DNA of 64,000 bases from Microbacterium paraoxydans. Lineage in GTDB: Bacteria; Actinomycetota; Actinomycetes; Actinomycetales; Microbacteriaceae. The stretch's first letter is position 1, and each line of letters opens with the position of its first letter. The notes below the pieces were generated by a model, which did no database searches, was not told the origin of the DNA, and worked only from the letters and a program-made list of their open reading frames with translations. Of the stretch, positions 43,131 to 56,840 are shown one piece after another. Position numbers and translations under genes: made by a program. The stretch covers positions 890,896 to 954,895 of the forward strand of contig NZ_JAIVLG010000001.1 of the NCBI RefSeq assembly GCF_020524545.1, read 5' to 3'.

Positions 43131-45640
43131 TGCGCGTCCCGCTTTCGTGGCTGCGTGAGTACGTCGATCTGGCAGCGGATGCCACGCCCGAGGATGTCCT
43201 CGGCGCGCTGGTGACCGTCGGCTTCGAAGAGGAGGACGTGCACCGCTTCGACATCACGGGCCCCGTGGTCGTCGGACAGGTGGTCTCGCTCGAGGCCGAG
43301 CCGCAGTCCAACGGCAAGACCATCAACTGGTGCCAGGTGGATGTGGGCGAGGCGAACGGCGGCATCCGCGGGATCGTCTGCGGTGCGCACAACTTCGTCG
43401 CCGGAGACAAGGTCGTCGTGACGCTGCCCGGCGCCGTGCTGCCCGGTCCGTTCCCGATCGCCGCGCGCAAGACCTACGGTCACGTCTCCGACGGCATGAT
43501 CGCCTCGGCCCGTGAGCTCGGCCTCGGCGACGAGCACGACGGCATCGTCGTGCTGTCCGATCTCGGCATCGATGCCCCCGTCGGTACAGACGCCATCGCG
43601 CTGCTCGGGCTCGATGACGTGGCAGTGGAGATCAACGTCACGCCCGACCGCGGGTACGCCTTCTCCCTGCGCGGTGTGGCTCGTGAGTACGCGCACGCGA
43701 CCGGAGCGGACTTCCGCGACCCCGCCGAGCGTGACTTCGCCGAGCTGCAGCCGGGCACCGGACACACGACCGTGGTCGATGACACCGCCCCCGTCCGTGG
43801 CCGCGTCGGTGCGAGTGAGTTCGTGACGCGCGTCGTCCGTGGGGTCGACCCCACGCGTCCGACTCCGCCGTGGATGGTCGCGCGCCTCAGCCTCGCGGGC
43901 ATGCGCTCGCTGGGCGTGCTGATCGACATCACCAACTACGTGATGCTCGAACTCGGTCAGCCGCTGCACGGCTACGACCTCGACAGGCTCACCGGCGGCA
44001 TCACGGTGCGTCGAGCGACCCAGGGCGAGAAGATGACCACGCTCGACGGCGTCGAGCGCTCGCTGCACGTGGAAGACCTGCTCATCACCGACGAGTCGGG
44101 TCCGATCGGCCTCGCCGGTGTCATGGGCGGCGGCACGACCGAGATGAGCGACACCACCAGGAACGTGCTCATCGAGGCCGCGAACTTCGACCCGACGACC
44201 ATCGCCCGCTCGGCACGCCGTCACAAGCTCCCCAGCGAGGCGTCCAAGCGCTTCGAGCGCGGCGTCGACCCGCTGATTCCTTTCGTCGCTGCGCGTCGGG
44301 CGGCCGACCTCATGGTCGAGCTCGCCGGTGGCACACTCACCGAGGAGGGTGGCGCACTGTTCGCCGAGGTCTTCGTCGGCGAGATCGAGCTCCCGGCCGG
44401 CTTCGTGCAGGGGCTGATCGGCGTCGACTACACCGACGACGAGATCACCGGCGCGGTGACCACCATCGGCGCCGACGTGACCTCGTCCGAGACGGGCTCC
44501 GGCTGGATCGTGATCCCGCCGACCTGGCGCCCCGACCTGACCGACAAGTGGACGCTCGCCGAGGAGGTCGCCCGCATCCACGGACTCGACCGCATTCCCT
44601 CGGTGCTGCCGACGCCCCCGTCCGGTCGTGGGCTCACCGCGCATCAGCAGGGTCGCCGTCGCGTGGCCGATGCACTGGCCGCCGCGGGGCTCGTCGAGAC
44701 GCCGTCGTTCCCGTTCACCACCGACGTGCAGAACGACCTGCACGGCTCCGCGTCGGGCGAGCATCTGCCGAGCATCCGCCTGGCCAATCCCCTCGACGGT
44801 CAGGCGCCCTACCTGCGTCGATCGCTCATCCCCGGGCTGCTGCAGACCGCGCACCGCAACATCTCGCGCGGTCTCACCGACCTCGCGATCTTCGAGACCG
44901 GGGTCGTCTTCCTGCCCGAGGCCGGTGTGGAGTACGGCACGGAGGACGTGCCGCCGCTGGGGGAGCGCCCGTCGGATGAGACGCTCGCCGCGCTGAACGC
45001 CTCGATCCCGCCGCAGCACCGATTCATCTCGGCTCTGCTCACCGGCCACGTGTCACCGCGCCAGCCCGGTCGACCGGCCGAGCCGGCCGGTCTGGTCGAG
45101 GCACTGGACGCCGTCCGCGTGATCGCCGCCGCTGCCGGGGTCGAGATCGATGTCGTGCAGGCTGAGCGCGCCGCACTCCACCCCGGTCGCTCCGGGTCGC
45201 TCCGGGTCGCCGGTGAAGAGGTCGGCTACGTCGGTGAGCTGCACCCCGCCGTGGCGGAGGGCGCCGATCTTCCCGGCCGTGCGACCGTGTTCGAGGTGGA
45301 CCTCGATCGTGTCCTGTCGCTCGCGGGCGGCCGTGTCGTGGCCGCGTCGCTGTCGACATTCCCCGCGGCCACGCAGGATGTCTCCCTGACACTGCCGACC
45401 GAGGTTCCCGCGGCGGAGGTCCGTGCGGCACTCGCCGAGGGCGCCGGTGCGATGCTCGAGTCCGTGCGTCTCGTCGATGACTACCGCGGGGAGGGGGTGC
45501 CGGAAGGTTCCAAGAGCCTGACGTTCGCCCTGCGGTTCCGCGCCGACGACCGCACCCTCACCGCTGCGGAGGCCACCGAGGCCAAGCTCGCGGGTGTCGC
45601 GGTGGCGGCCGAGCGGTTCGGGGCGGCGTTGCGCGACTGA
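43130..45640 (+). CDS. pheT: Phenylalanyl-tRNA synthetase beta subunit
   Basis: Large subunit that shapes the active site, edits mis-charged Tyr-tRNA and binds tRNA-Phe. It is 836 residues. Order: tRNA-binding EMAP-like domain (about 40-155), B3/B4 editing region including NYVMLELGQPLHGYD, B5 domain, class II-like core (LRRSLIPGLLQTAHRNISRG), and a C-terminal ferredoxin-fold anticodon-binding domain (STFPAATQDVSLTLP to the end). It starts MRVPLSWLREYVDL, typical of PheT. No gap or frameshift. Confidence 0.97.
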   Translation: MRVPLSWLREYVDLAADATPEDVLGALVTVGFEEEDVHRFDITGPVVVGQVVSLEAEPQSNGKTINWCQVDVGEANGGIRGIVCGAHNFVAGDKVVVTLPGAVLPGPFPIAARKTYGHVSDGMIASARELGLGDEHDGIVVLSDLGIDAPVGTDAIALLGLDDVAVEINVTPDRGYAFSLRGVAREYAHATGADFRDPAERDFAELQPGTGHTTVVDDTAPVRGRVGASEFVTRVVRGVDPTRPTPPWMVARLSLAGMRSLGVLIDITNYVMLELGQPLHGYDLDRLTGGITVRRATQGEKMTTLDGVERSLHVEDLLITDESGPIGLAGVMGGGTTEMSDTTRNVLIEAANFDPTTIARSARRHKLPSEASKRFERGVDPLIPFVAARRAADLMVELAGGTLTEEGGALFAEVFVGEIELPAGFVQGLIGVDYTDDEITGAVTTIGADVTSSETGSGWIVIPPTWRPDLTDKWTLAEEVARIHGLDRIPSVLPTPPSGRGLTAHQQGRRRVADALAAAGLVETPSFPFTTDVQNDLHGSASGEHLPSIRLANPLDGQAPYLRRSLIPGLLQTAHRNISRGLTDLAIFETGVVFLPEAGVEYGTEDVPPLGERPSDETLAALNASIPPQHRFISALLTGHVSPRQPGRPAEPAGLVEALDAVRVIAAAAGVEIDVVQAERAALHPGRSGSLRVAGEEVGYVGELHPAVAEGADLPGRATVFEVDLDRVLSLAGGRVVAASLSTFPAATQDVSLTLPTEVPAAEVRAALAEGAGAMLESVRLVDDYRGEGVPEGSKSLTFALRFRADDRTLTAAEATEAKLAGVAVAAERFGAALRD

Positions 45641-45711
45641 GCGGGCGATCCGCGATCCGCTCTGAGCGGAAGCCCTTCCGTGGGTGCCCAGGCGCCTGCT
45701 GACATGGAGTC

Positions 45712-46674
45712 ATGACGGATGCGCTGATCCTCGGTGGTACGGGCTGGCTCTCCGGGCGCATCGCCCGGCGGTGGCTGGAGGCGGGCGCGACCGTGACCTG
45801 TCTCGCTCGCGGAGCGCGACCCGTGCCGGACGGGGCGGTGCTCGTCGTCGGCGATCGAGAGGATCCTGACGCCTACGACGAGCTCACCCGCCGGGACTGG
45901 GACCAGGTGGTCGACGTCTCCTCGCAGGCGACGCATGTGGCCGCCGCCGTCGATGCGCTCGGCGATCGCGCCGTGCGGTGGACGTATGTGTCGTCCATGT
46001 CGGTCTACGCGGATGACGCGACGATCGGTGCAGACGAGTCCGCGCCCCGGCTTCCGGCCTCGCGTCCCGGAGACGCGTACGAGTACGGGGCCGAGAAAGT
46101 CGCCGCGGAGGATGCCGTGGCCGCCCTGGGCGATCGTGCCTTCGTCGTACGGCCCGGGCTCATCGTGGGCGACGGCGACCCCAGCGACCGCTTCGGCTAT
46201 TGGGCCGCGGCCTTCTCGCGGGCGGGCGGCGCTCCCGTGCTCCTGCCGCCGCTCGAGGGGAGGAGCGCGCAGGTGATCGACGTCGACGACCTCGTGGCCT
46301 ACGTCGTGCAGGCCACGCGCAGCGGCGCGGTCAACGCGATCGGGGAACGGCAGCCGCTCGCTGAGGTCCTGGAGACGGTCCGCGATGCCTCCGACCACAC
46401 GGGCGACACGGTCGTCGCGGAGGAGGAGTGGCTCCTTGCCCACGGCGTCGAGTACTGGGCGGGCCCGCGCTCACTGCCCCTGTGGCTCCCGCCCGAGATG
46501 ACGGGGTTCATGACTCGGTCGAACGCGGCGTTCCTGGGCAGCGGCGGGCGACTTCGTCCCTTCATCGACACCGTCGCGCGCGTCGTCACGGATGAGCGCA
46601 CCCGCGGTGTGGACCGACCGCGGCGCGCTGGCCTCACCCGCGCGGAGGAGAGGACGCTCCTGGCCGATCGGTAG
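45712..46674 (+). CDS. NAD-dependent epimerase/reductase-like protein
   Basis: A 320-residue Rossmann-fold protein of the extended SDR type. It has an N-terminal GGTGWLSGRIARRW (variant GxxGxxG), VSSMSVYAD, the Tyr-xxx-Lys pair in YEYGAEK and VVRPGLIVG. This resembles mRNA-binding/epimerase-like actinobacterial proteins that act on nucleotide sugars or reductase substrates, but no substrate can be assigned. It sits between pheT and the thiamine operon without sign of linkage; the thiM -10 box overlaps its 3' end. Confidence 0.82.
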   Translation: MTDALILGGTGWLSGRIARRWLEAGATVTCLARGARPVPDGAVLVVGDREDPDAYDELTRRDWDQVVDVSSQATHVAAAVDALGDRAVRWTYVSSMSVYADDATIGADESAPRLPASRPGDAYEYGAEKVAAEDAVAALGDRAFVVRPGLIVGDGDPSDRFGYWAAAFSRAGGAPVLLPPLEGRSAQVIDVDDLVAYVVQATRSGAVNAIGERQPLAEVLETVRDASDHTGDTVVAEEEWLLAHGVEYWAGPRSLPLWLPPEMTGFMTRSNAAFLGSGGRLRPFIDTVARVVTDERTRGVDRPRRAGLTRAEERTLLADR

Positions 46675-46684
46675 ACTGCGAGCA

Positions 46685-46760
46685 GTGACACGGGGTGCCG
46701 CATCCGCGGCTGAGAACACACCCGTCGAACCTGATCTAGTTCGTACTAGCGAAGGGATGT
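46685..46760 (+). ncRNA. TPP riboswitch (THI element)
   Basis: The conserved segments are all present in order: ACGGGGTGCC (46690-46699), GGCTGAGA (46708-46715), ACCC, GAACCTGATCTAGTTC (46727-46742) and GCGAAGGGA (46749-46757). TAGACT (46672-46677) is the likely -10. The last conserved segment includes the GAAGGGA that would serve as the thiM ribosome site, so thiamine pyrophosphate binding probably blocks translation initiation. Confidence 0.95.
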
Positions 46761-46764
46761 CGCG

Positions 46765-47613
46765 ATGAGCGATCTTCTGCGTCCTGAGTCCACCATCGAC
46801 CCCGCCGTGTCCGCGGCCACGCTGTTGGAGGTGTTGCGTCAGGCGCCACCGCTGACGCACTGCATCACGAACACCGTCGTGACCGGCTTCACGGCCAACG
46901 TTCTGCTGGCGGTCGGCGCCGCCCCCGCCATGGTCGACATCGTCGGCGAGGCGGAGATGTTCGCCGGAGTCGCCTCCGGGGTCCTGGTGAACCTGGGCAC
47001 CCCCACGCCCGAGCAGCGTGCGGCGATCCTGGAGGCGGTGGCCGGCGCGACGGCCTCCGCAACGCCCTGGGTGCTCGACCCGGTCGCGATCGGCGCGCTC
47101 CCTGTGCGCACGGCGCTCGCCCACGAGCTGGCCGAGCTGCGCCCGACGGCGATCCGTGGCAACGCCTCAGAGATCCTCGCCCTCGCCGGTCTCAGCGCCG
47201 GCGGTCGCGGGGTGGATGCCACCGACAGCACGGATGCCGCGGCCGATGCCGCAGCCGGGCTCGCACGCCGGACGGGCAGCGTGGTCGCCGTGTCCGGACC
47301 GATCGACCTCCTCACCGACGGCGAGCGGGTGCTGCGGCTCGCGAACGGCCATGAGATGCTCACCCGCGTCACGGGCGGCGGTTGTGCCCTCGGAGCCGTG
47401 ATGGCTGCCTTCCTCGGGGCTGCCAGGGCGACCGACCAGGACGCGCTCGCCGCCGTCGCTGCCGCGAGCCTCGTCTACACGATCGCGGCCGAGCGGGCCG
47501 CAGAGGATTCTGCCGGACCGGGAAGCTTCGCGGTCGCCCTGCTCGACGCGCTCGCCGCGGTGACCCCCGACGACGTGGTCGCCGGAGCCCGCGTCGAGGA
47601 GGGCACGCTGTGA
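46765..47613 (+). CDS. thiM: Hydroxyethylthiazole kinase
   Basis: Phosphorylates salvaged thiazole alcohol for coupling with HMP-PP. It is 282 residues. Motifs are [28 protein letters not shown] near the N-terminus, then [23 protein letters not shown], and the catalytic anion-hole/Cys region [15 protein letters not shown]. It is directly under the TPP riboswitch, and its stop overlaps the following fusion gene (GTGA). Confidence 0.95.
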   Translation: MSDLLRPESTIDPAVSAATLLEVLRQAPPLTHCITNTVVTGFTANVLLAVGAAPAMVDIVGEAEMFAGVASGVLVNLGTPTPEQRAAILEAVAGATASATPWVLDPVAIGALPVRTALAHELAELRPTAIRGNASEILALAGLSAGGRGVDATDSTDAAADAAAGLARRTGSVVAVSGPIDLLTDGERVLRLANGHEMLTRVTGGGCALGAVMAAFLGAARATDQDALAAVAAASLVYTIAAERAAEDSAGPGSFAVALLDALAAVTPDDVVAGARVEEGTL

Positions 47614-49760
47614 TCGCCGATCTCTCGCTCTACCTGGTCACGGATGCCGAACTCTGCGGAGATCGTGGCGTCGTGGAGACCGTCCGCCAGGCCGTGGACG
47701 GCGGGGTGCGCATCGTGCAGCTGCGCGACAAGGCCGCGACCGACGCGGAGACGGTGGATCAGTTGATCGCGCTGTCGGCGGCGATCGATGGCCGCGCGCT
47801 GCTCGTCGTGAACGATCGGGTGGACGCCGCGGTCGCCGCCCGCGAGCGCGGTGCGCGCGTCGACGGGGTGCATCTGGGCCAGGGCGACGAGTCCGTGCTC
47901 CGTGCCAGGGAGGCGCTCGGGCCGGATGCGCTGATCGGGCTCACCGCGAACACCCCTGCGCACCTCGACGCGGTCCGCGCACTTCCCGGCGGCACGGTCG
48001 ACTACCTGGGTGTCGGGGTGATCCGGCCCACCGCCACCAAGCCGGACCATCCGGCGCCGCTCGGCGAGGACGGCTTCGCCGCTTTCGTGGCGAGCAGCCC
48101 CGTCCCGTGCGTGGCCATCGGCGGCGTGCGCCTCGACGACACCGAAGTCCTGCACAGAGCGGGAGCCGCCGGACTGGCCGTGGTCTCGGCACTGTGCGCC
48201 GCCGACGAGCCGGCCGTGGCCGCGGAGTCCTTCCGACGCCGGTGGCGCGCAGCCGCCGTGCCGCGGGTGCTCAGCATCGCGGGGAGCGACCCGTCCGGAG
48301 GTGCAGGCATCCAGGCCGATCTCAAAGCGATCGCGGCGAACGGCGGCTACGGGATGGCCGCCCTGACGGCCCTGACCGCGCAGAACACGCGGGGCGTCCG
48401 GGCGGTGCACGTGCCGCCCGCGGACTTCCTGCGCGCGCAGCTCGAGGCGGTGTCGGACGACATCGTCGTGGATGCCGTGAAAATCGGGATGCTCGCCGAC
48501 GCCGAGGTCATCACCGCGGTGGGGGAATGGCTCGACGCAATACGCCCTCCGATCGTGGTGCTGGACCCGGTCATGGTGGCGACCTCGGGCGACCGGCTCC
48601 TGGACCCCGATGCCGAGCGGGCGCTGCGGGGCCTGCTCGGACGTGCAACCGTGATCACCCCGAACCTGGCCGAGCTCGCGGTGCTGTGCGGCCGTGAGAT
48701 CGCCGAGTGGGCCGACGCGCTGTCCGCGGCCGAAGAGCTCTCCGCCGACGTCGGCGCCGCAGTCCTCGTCAAGGGGGGACACCTCCCGGGTGACCAGGCA
48801 CCGGACGCCTTGGTCGACGCGCGTCGCGGGCTCCGCCACGAGTTCAGCGGACCGCGCATCGCGACGGAGAACACCCACGGCACCGGCTGCTCGCTGTCGT
48901 CCGCACTCGCCACTCTCCTCGCCCGCGGCGAAGAGCCGGGCGAGGCGGTGCGCGATGCCCGAAGCTGGTTGCGCGCATCGATCCGCGAGGGAGCCGGGCT
49001 CCGGGTGGGGCGCGGTCACGGGCCGATCAACCACTTCGCCGGGCTCTGGGATCGCGCGGGAACCGCTACCGGACCGGAGCCGACCGACGTCGCGGCGGAG
49101 TGGTGGCAGGGCATCGCCGAGATCCGCTCCGGGATCGACGAGCTGCCGTTCATCCGCGCGCTCGCCGACGGGACACTGGAGCGCGGACCGTTCCTGTCTT
49201 ATCTCGCGCAGGACGCGTTGTACCTGCGCGAGTACGCCCGCGTCCTCGCTGAGGCGGCTCGACGTGCGCCGACATCCGACGAACAGGCATTCTGGGCGGA
49301 GTCCGCCCGCGGCTCGATCGTCGGAGAACTCGAGCTGCACGCCTCCTGGCTGACGCCGGCGCAGGGGGTGAGCGCGGCGACGTTCGCCGCCGACCCCGGG
49401 CCGGCCACCGTCGCCTACCTCGACCACCTGCGCGCGGTGGCGTTCGGCGGCGACTACGCGGAGATCCTCGCTGCGGTCCTTCCCTGCTTCTGGCTCTACA
49501 CCGACCTCGGACGCCGGCTGCACGCAGGGGAGTTCGGGGAGTACGCGCACGATCCGCAGCATCCCTACGCCTCGTGGCTCTCCACCTACGCGGATCCCGC
49601 GTTCGAGGAGGCCACGCGCACGGCGATCGCCTACGCCACCGAGGCAGCCGCGAACGCGGATGACGCGACCAGAGCACGAATGCGGCGTGCCTTCGAGGTC
49701 TCGAGCGCGCATGAGCTGGCCTTCTTCGCCGCGCCGATGGAGTTCTCGCCCGTCGGATGA
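47610..49760 (+). CDS. Trifunctional ThiE-ThiD-TenA thiamine enzyme
   Basis: A 716-residue fusion. Residues about 1-207 are thiamine-phosphate synthase ThiE ([31 protein letters not shown]). About 212-475 are HMP-P kinase ThiD ([46 protein letters not shown]). About 490-716 are TenA thiaminase II/aminopyrimidine salvage ([18 protein letters not shown], with catalytic Cys626 in [11 protein letters not shown]). With ThiM upstream this covers HMP salvage, HMP-PP formation and condensation with thiazole-P. Riboswitch control through thiM coupling. GTG start overlapping thiM. Confidence 0.93.
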   Translation: MIADLSLYLVTDAELCGDRGVVETVRQAVDGGVRIVQLRDKAATDAETVDQLIALSAAIDGRALLVVNDRVDAAVAARERGARVDGVHLGQGDESVLRAREALGPDALIGLTANTPAHLDAVRALPGGTVDYLGVGVIRPTATKPDHPAPLGEDGFAAFVASSPVPCVAIGGVRLDDTEVLHRAGAAGLAVVSALCAADEPAVAAESFRRRWRAAAVPRVLSIAGSDPSGGAGIQADLKAIAANGGYGMAALTALTAQNTRGVRAVHVPPADFLRAQLEAVSDDIVVDAVKIGMLADAEVITAVGEWLDAIRPPIVVLDPVMVATSGDRLLDPDAERALRGLLGRATVITPNLAELAVLCGREIAEWADALSAAEELSADVGAAVLVKGGHLPGDQAPDALVDARRGLRHEFSGPRIATENTHGTGCSLSSALATLLARGEEPGEAVRDARSWLRASIREGAGLRVGRGHGPINHFAGLWDRAGTATGPEPTDVAAEWWQGIAEIRSGIDELPFIRALADGTLERGPFLSYLAQDALYLREYARVLAEAARRAPTSDEQAFWAESARGSIVGELELHASWLTPAQGVSAATFAADPGPATVAYLDHLRAVAFGGDYAEILAAVLPCFWLYTDLGRRLHAGEFGEYAHDPQHPYASWLSTYADPAFEEATRTAIAYATEAAANADDATRARMRRAFEVSSAHELAFFAAPMEFSPVG

Positions 49761-49770
49761 CGGTCCGGAT

Positions 49771-49800
49771 TTGCGGTGGCCGCCGAGGCCGCGCTACTGT
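49771..49800 (+). promoter_or_regulatory. Promoter of the arg leader
   Basis: TTGCGG (49771-49776) and TACTGT (49795-49800) with an 18-bp spacer. The ATG of a 26-codon Arg-rich ORF is 6 nt after the -10, so transcription should start at about that ATG. It lies just past the thiamine fusion gene stop (49760) and 200 bp before argC. Confidence 0.55.
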
Positions 49801-49806
49801 CGCGAC

Positions 49807-49887
49807 ATGCCTTCGGCCGCCACCGCATCTCCGACGCTCGCTCCGAGCGTCATCGCTGTGCGCCGACGCCGCGGCCGCCGACTGTAG
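49807..49887 (+). CDS. Candidate arginine-rich leader peptide of the argCJBDFH operon
   Basis: A 26-codon ORF beginning MPSAATASPT and ending in VRRRRGRRL then TAG. Codons 19-22 and 24-25 are all Arg (CGC CGA CGC CGC, then CGC CGA). Its start codon is 6 nt after a TACTGT -10 box, the leaderless layout used by many genes here. A run of operon-product codons just before a stop, upstream of that amino acid's biosynthetic genes, is the classic attenuator layout. This is inferred; GC-rich sequence readily encodes Arg, so the match could be chance. Confidence 0.55.
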   Translation: MPSAATASPTLAPSVIAVRRRRGRRL

Positions 49888-49981
49888 GCGACCCCGCCCT
49901 CCTGCCTGCCCACATGCGGCGGTGAGTGCCGGTGTCGCCGCCTCCGGCCCCGCCCCTCGGTCCTCCGTTCACGGAAGGACC
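49875..49981 (+). promoter_or_regulatory. Possible arg attenuator RNA structures
   Basis: CCGCCG within the Arg codons (49875-49880) can pair with CGGCGG (49917-49922). The overlapping GCGGCG (49916-49921) can instead pair with CGCCGC (49936-49941). A final hairpin, GGTCCT-CCG-TTCA-CGG-A-AGGACC (49959-49981), stands 19 nt before argC. TAAGGT (49989-49994) could be either a separate argC -10 or part of its ribosome site, which decides whether attenuation can reach argC. Confidence 0.45.
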
Positions 49982-50000
49982 CGACCGTTAAGGTAGAAGC

Positions 50001-51053
50001 ATGACGTATTCCGTCGCCGTCTCCGGCGCATCCGGCTACGCAGGCGGCGAGATCCTACGCCTCCTGGCAGACCATCCCGATATGGAGATCCGTACCGTCA
50101 CGGCGCATTCGAACGCCGGGCAACTTCTCGTCGATCACCAGCCGCACCTGCGCTCCCTGGCGCACCTCACGCTGCAGGAGACCACGCCGGAGATCCTGTC
50201 CGGCCACGACATCGTCTTCCTGGCGCTGCCGCACGGGCAGTCCGGCCAGTACACCGACGCGTTGGGCGATGCCCCGCTCGTGATCGACGCGGGAGCCGAC
50301 CATCGGCTCACGTCGGCCTCGGCCTGGGAGGCCTTCTACGGCGGTGCGTTCCATGAGGCGTGGGCGTACGGTGTGCCCGAGCTCCTGGTCGACGGCGTGA
50401 AGCAGCGCGAGCATCTCCGGGGGGCGACGCGCATCGCGGCTCCCGGCTGCAACGCCTCCACCGTGAGCCTCAGCCTCGCGCCCGGAGTGGCCGCCGGGGT
50501 CATAGACGCCTCCGACATCGTGTCCGTGCTCGCGGTCGGACCGTCCGGTGCGGGGAAGAGCCTCAAGACGAATCTCCTGGCGAGCGAGATCCTCGGGTCC
50601 GCGAACCCCTATGCGGTCGGCGGAACGCATCGGCACATTCCCGAGATCCGTCAGGCGCTCGCCGCGGCCTCCGGCACGGACCCCGACGGCATCCGGATCT
50701 CCTTCACCCCGGTGCTGGTCCCGATGTCGCGCGGCATCCTCGCGACATCGACGGCACCGATCGCGTCCGGCGCCACCGATGCGCAGATCCGGGACGCCTG
50801 GCAGAGCGCGTACGGCGATGAGACCTTCGTGCAGGTGCTCCCGGAAGGACGATTCCCGCGGACCGCCGACGTGATCGGCGCGAACACCGCGCTGATCGGT
50901 CTTGCGATCGACCGTTCCGCCAACCGTGTCACGGTGGTCACCGCCGTGGACAACCTCGTCAAAGGCACCGCCGGAGCTGCCATCCAATCCATGAACATCG
51001 CGCTGGGGCTGCCCGAGGCCCGCGCTCTCTCACTGAACGGAGTTGCGCCGTGA
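50001..51053 (+). CDS. argC: N-acetyl-gamma-glutamyl-phosphate reductase
   Basis: NADPH-dependent third step of arginine synthesis, 350 residues. It begins with the Rossmann motif [19 protein letters not shown]. Catalytic Cys lies in [12 protein letters not shown] near residue 150, and the substrate-site His in [10 protein letters not shown]. The ATG follows AAGG at 7 nt. It is the first structural gene of an operon in which every gene overlaps the next. Confidence 0.97.
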   Translation: MTYSVAVSGASGYAGGEILRLLADHPDMEIRTVTAHSNAGQLLVDHQPHLRSLAHLTLQETTPEILSGHDIVFLALPHGQSGQYTDALGDAPLVIDAGADHRLTSASAWEAFYGGAFHEAWAYGVPELLVDGVKQREHLRGATRIAAPGCNASTVSLSLAPGVAAGVIDASDIVSVLAVGPSGAGKSLKTNLLASEILGSANPYAVGGTHRHIPEIRQALAAASGTDPDGIRISFTPVLVPMSRGILATSTAPIASGATDAQIRDAWQSAYGDETFVQVLPEGRFPRTADVIGANTALIGLAIDRSANRVTVVTAVDNLVKGTAGAAIQSMNIALGLPEARALSLNGVAP

Positions 51054-52207
51054 GCGTCACCGCCCCCGCAGGATTCGAAGCGGCCGGTGTCGCCGCAGGA
51101 CTCAAGTCGACCGGGAAGCCCGACGTCGCCGTCGTCGTCAATCGGGGGCCGCGCAAGGTCGGCGCCGCCGTCTTCACCAGCAACCGTGCCAAGGCGAATC
51201 CGATCATCTGGTCGCAGCAGGCCGTCGCTGACCGCGTCGTCGAAGCTGTCGTGCTCAACTCCGGCGGGGCGAACTGCTTCACGGGCTCGTTCGGCTTCCA
51301 GACGACGCACCAGACTGCGGAGAAGGCGGCCGAGCTCCTCGGCGTCAGCGCCGGTGACGTGCTGATCTGCTCAACGGGTCTCATCGGCACCGGAGACGAG
51401 GCGTTCCGGGAGAGGGTGCTCGCCGGCACCGCACAGGCGATCGCCGAACTCAGCGCAGACGGCGGGGACCACGCCGCTCACGCGATCATGACCACGGACA
51501 CGGTCGCGAAGACGGCGGTGATCAGCCGCGACGGCTGGACGATCGGTGGTATGGCCAAGGGCGCGGGGATGCTCGCGCCCGGACTCGCCACGATGCTCGT
51601 GGTGATCACGACCGATGCCGTCCTCGAACCTCTGCAGGCCGACGAGGCCCTGCGCCGCGCGACCGGGAAGACGTTCGACCGGCTCGACTCCGACGGGTGC
51701 ATGTCGACCAACGATCAGGTCACCCTCCTCGCCAACGGCGCCTCGGAGGTCGCGCCGGAACTCGACGACTTCGCCGCCGCCCTCGTCGAACTGTGTCAGG
51801 ACCTCGCGGTCAAGCTGCAGGGCGACGCGGAGGGCGCGAGCCACGACATCACGATCGAAGTGCGGCAGGCGGCGTCCGAGCAGGATGCGGTCGAGGTCGG
51901 CCGTTCGGTGGCGCGCAACAACCTCTTCAAGGCGGCGATCTTCGGCAACGACCCGAACTGGGGGCGCGTGCTGGCCGCGATCGGCACCACGAACGCGCAG
52001 TTCGACCCGTACGACGTCGACGTCTGGATGAACGGCGTCCGCGTGTGCACCGAGGGCGGCCCCGACCGTCCGCGGGAAGAGGTCGACCTCACCCCGCGCG
52101 CGACGCACATCGTGATCGATCTGAAGTCGGGCGAGGCCGCAGCCACAGTGCTCACCAACGACCTCACGCACGACTACGTGCACGAGAACAGCGCGTACGC
52201 CTCATGA
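51050..52207 (+). CDS. argJ: Glutamate N-acetyltransferase/ArgJ (ornithine acetyltransferase)
   Basis: Recycles the acetyl group from N-acetylornithine to glutamate and so runs the cyclic arginine pathway. It is 385 residues from GTG. The self-cleavage site is Ala180-Thr181 in [20 protein letters not shown], giving alpha and beta chains with Thr181 as nucleophile. [13 protein letters not shown] is another family hallmark. Overlaps argC and argB by 4 nt each. Whether it also uses acetyl-CoA cannot be told. Confidence 0.97.
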   Translation: MSVTAPAGFEAAGVAAGLKSTGKPDVAVVVNRGPRKVGAAVFTSNRAKANPIIWSQQAVADRVVEAVVLNSGGANCFTGSFGFQTTHQTAEKAAELLGVSAGDVLICSTGLIGTGDEAFRERVLAGTAQAIAELSADGGDHAAHAIMTTDTVAKTAVISRDGWTIGGMAKGAGMLAPGLATMLVVITTDAVLEPLQADEALRRATGKTFDRLDSDGCMSTNDQVTLLANGASEVAPELDDFAAALVELCQDLAVKLQGDAEGASHDITIEVRQAASEQDAVEVGRSVARNNLFKAAIFGNDPNWGRVLAAIGTTNAQFDPYDVDVWMNGVRVCTEGGPDRPREEVDLTPRATHIVIDLKSGEAAATVLTNDLTHDYVHENSAYAS

Positions 52208-53117
52208 CCGACATCCAGGACACTCCGGCCGAGGTCGCCGCGCAGAAGGCCACGACCCTCATCGAGTCGCTCCCGTGGCTGAAGAAGTTCCGCGATCAGA
52301 TCGTCGTCGTCAAGTACGGCGGCAACGCGATGGTCTCGGAAGAGCTGCAGGACGCGTTCGCGCAGGACATCGCGTACCTCCGGTATGTCGGCGTGCTTCC
52401 GGTCGTCGTCCACGGCGGTGGTCCGCAGATCTCGAACATGCTGCAGCGACTCGAGATCCCGAGTGAGTTCAAGGGCGGCTACCGTGTCACGAACACCGAG
52501 GCGATCAGCGTCGTGCGCATGGTGCTCACCGGTCAGGTGAACCCCCAGCTCGTGTCCAAGATCAACTCCCACGGGCCGATCGCCACGGGGCTCAGCGGTG
52601 AGGACGCCGGTCTCTTCGGCGGACGTCGCCGCGGCGTCGTGATCGATGGAGAGGAAGTCGACCTCGGACGCGTCGGCGATGTCGTCGAAGTGGACCCGAC
52701 CCCGGTGCACGACCACCTCCTGGCCGGACGCATCCCCGTCGTCTCGAGCATCGCGCCCGACCTCGACCACCCCGGTCAGTCGCTGAACGTCAACGCGGAT
52801 GCGGCGGCGGCGGCGCTGGCGGTGGCTCTGAACGCCCGCAAGCTGGTGATCCTCACCGACGTGCCCGGGCTCTACGCCGATTGGCCGAACCGCGACTCGC
52901 TCGTCTCGCACCTCACCTCGGAGGCTCTCGTCGAGATGCTGCCGAGACTCGAGTCGGGGATGATCCCGAAGATGCGCGCGTGTCTCGACGCGGTCGAGGG
53001 CGGTGTCGATGCCGCGGCGATCATCGACGGACGGGTGCCTCATTCGGTGCTCGTCGAACTCTTCACCAGCAAGGGAATCGGGACCGAAGTGGTCCTGGGA
53101 AGGAATGAGGTGACGGC

Positions 53118-53121
<4 letters not shown>
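52204..53121 (+). CDS. argB: Acetylglutamate kinase
   Basis: Phosphorylates N-acetylglutamate; usually the feedback-controlled step. It is 305 residues. It has an N-terminal mobile helix ([20 protein letters not shown]), found in the arginine-inhibitable hexameric type, so feedback inhibition is likely. [15 protein letters not shown] and [13 protein letters not shown] motifs line the active site. ATGA overlap with argJ and 4-nt overlap with argD. Confidence 0.97.
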
Positions 53122-56682
<3,561 letters not shown>

Positions 56683-56730
56683 CCGACGGCGCGCCCCCCC
56701 CCCCGGCCCGCAGCCGACCCGGCAGGCTAG

Positions 56731-56814
56731 TGACGATCCGCCGAGCAACGGGCGATCCGCCGACACATCTGCACCGTTCTTTCCGCAGATCGTCGCTCGC
56801 TCGGCGAATCGTCA
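56731..56814. repeat. Large imperfect hairpin downstream of argH
   Basis: TGACGATCCGCCGAGC (56731-56746) and GCTCGGCGAATCGTCA (56799-56814) are inverted copies matching at 15 of 16 positions. An inner ATCTGC/GCAGAT pair lies at 56767-56772 and 56785-56790. CGATCCGCCGA is also repeated directly (56734 and 56753). It may end transcription between the convergent argH and DUF559 genes, or be a dispersed palindromic element. Confidence 0.5.
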
Positions 56815-56840
56815 TCGCCCGGTCGATGTCCGACATGCCG

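Noticed and set aside
42863..45049. A 728-codon antisense frame opposite pheT
   Set aside because: PheT is certain on the plus strand; the antisense translation has only low-complexity Arg/Asp/Gly sequence.
46675..46764. A second tRNA or short ORF before thiM
   Set aside because: The conserved blocks are those of a TPP riboswitch in correct order.
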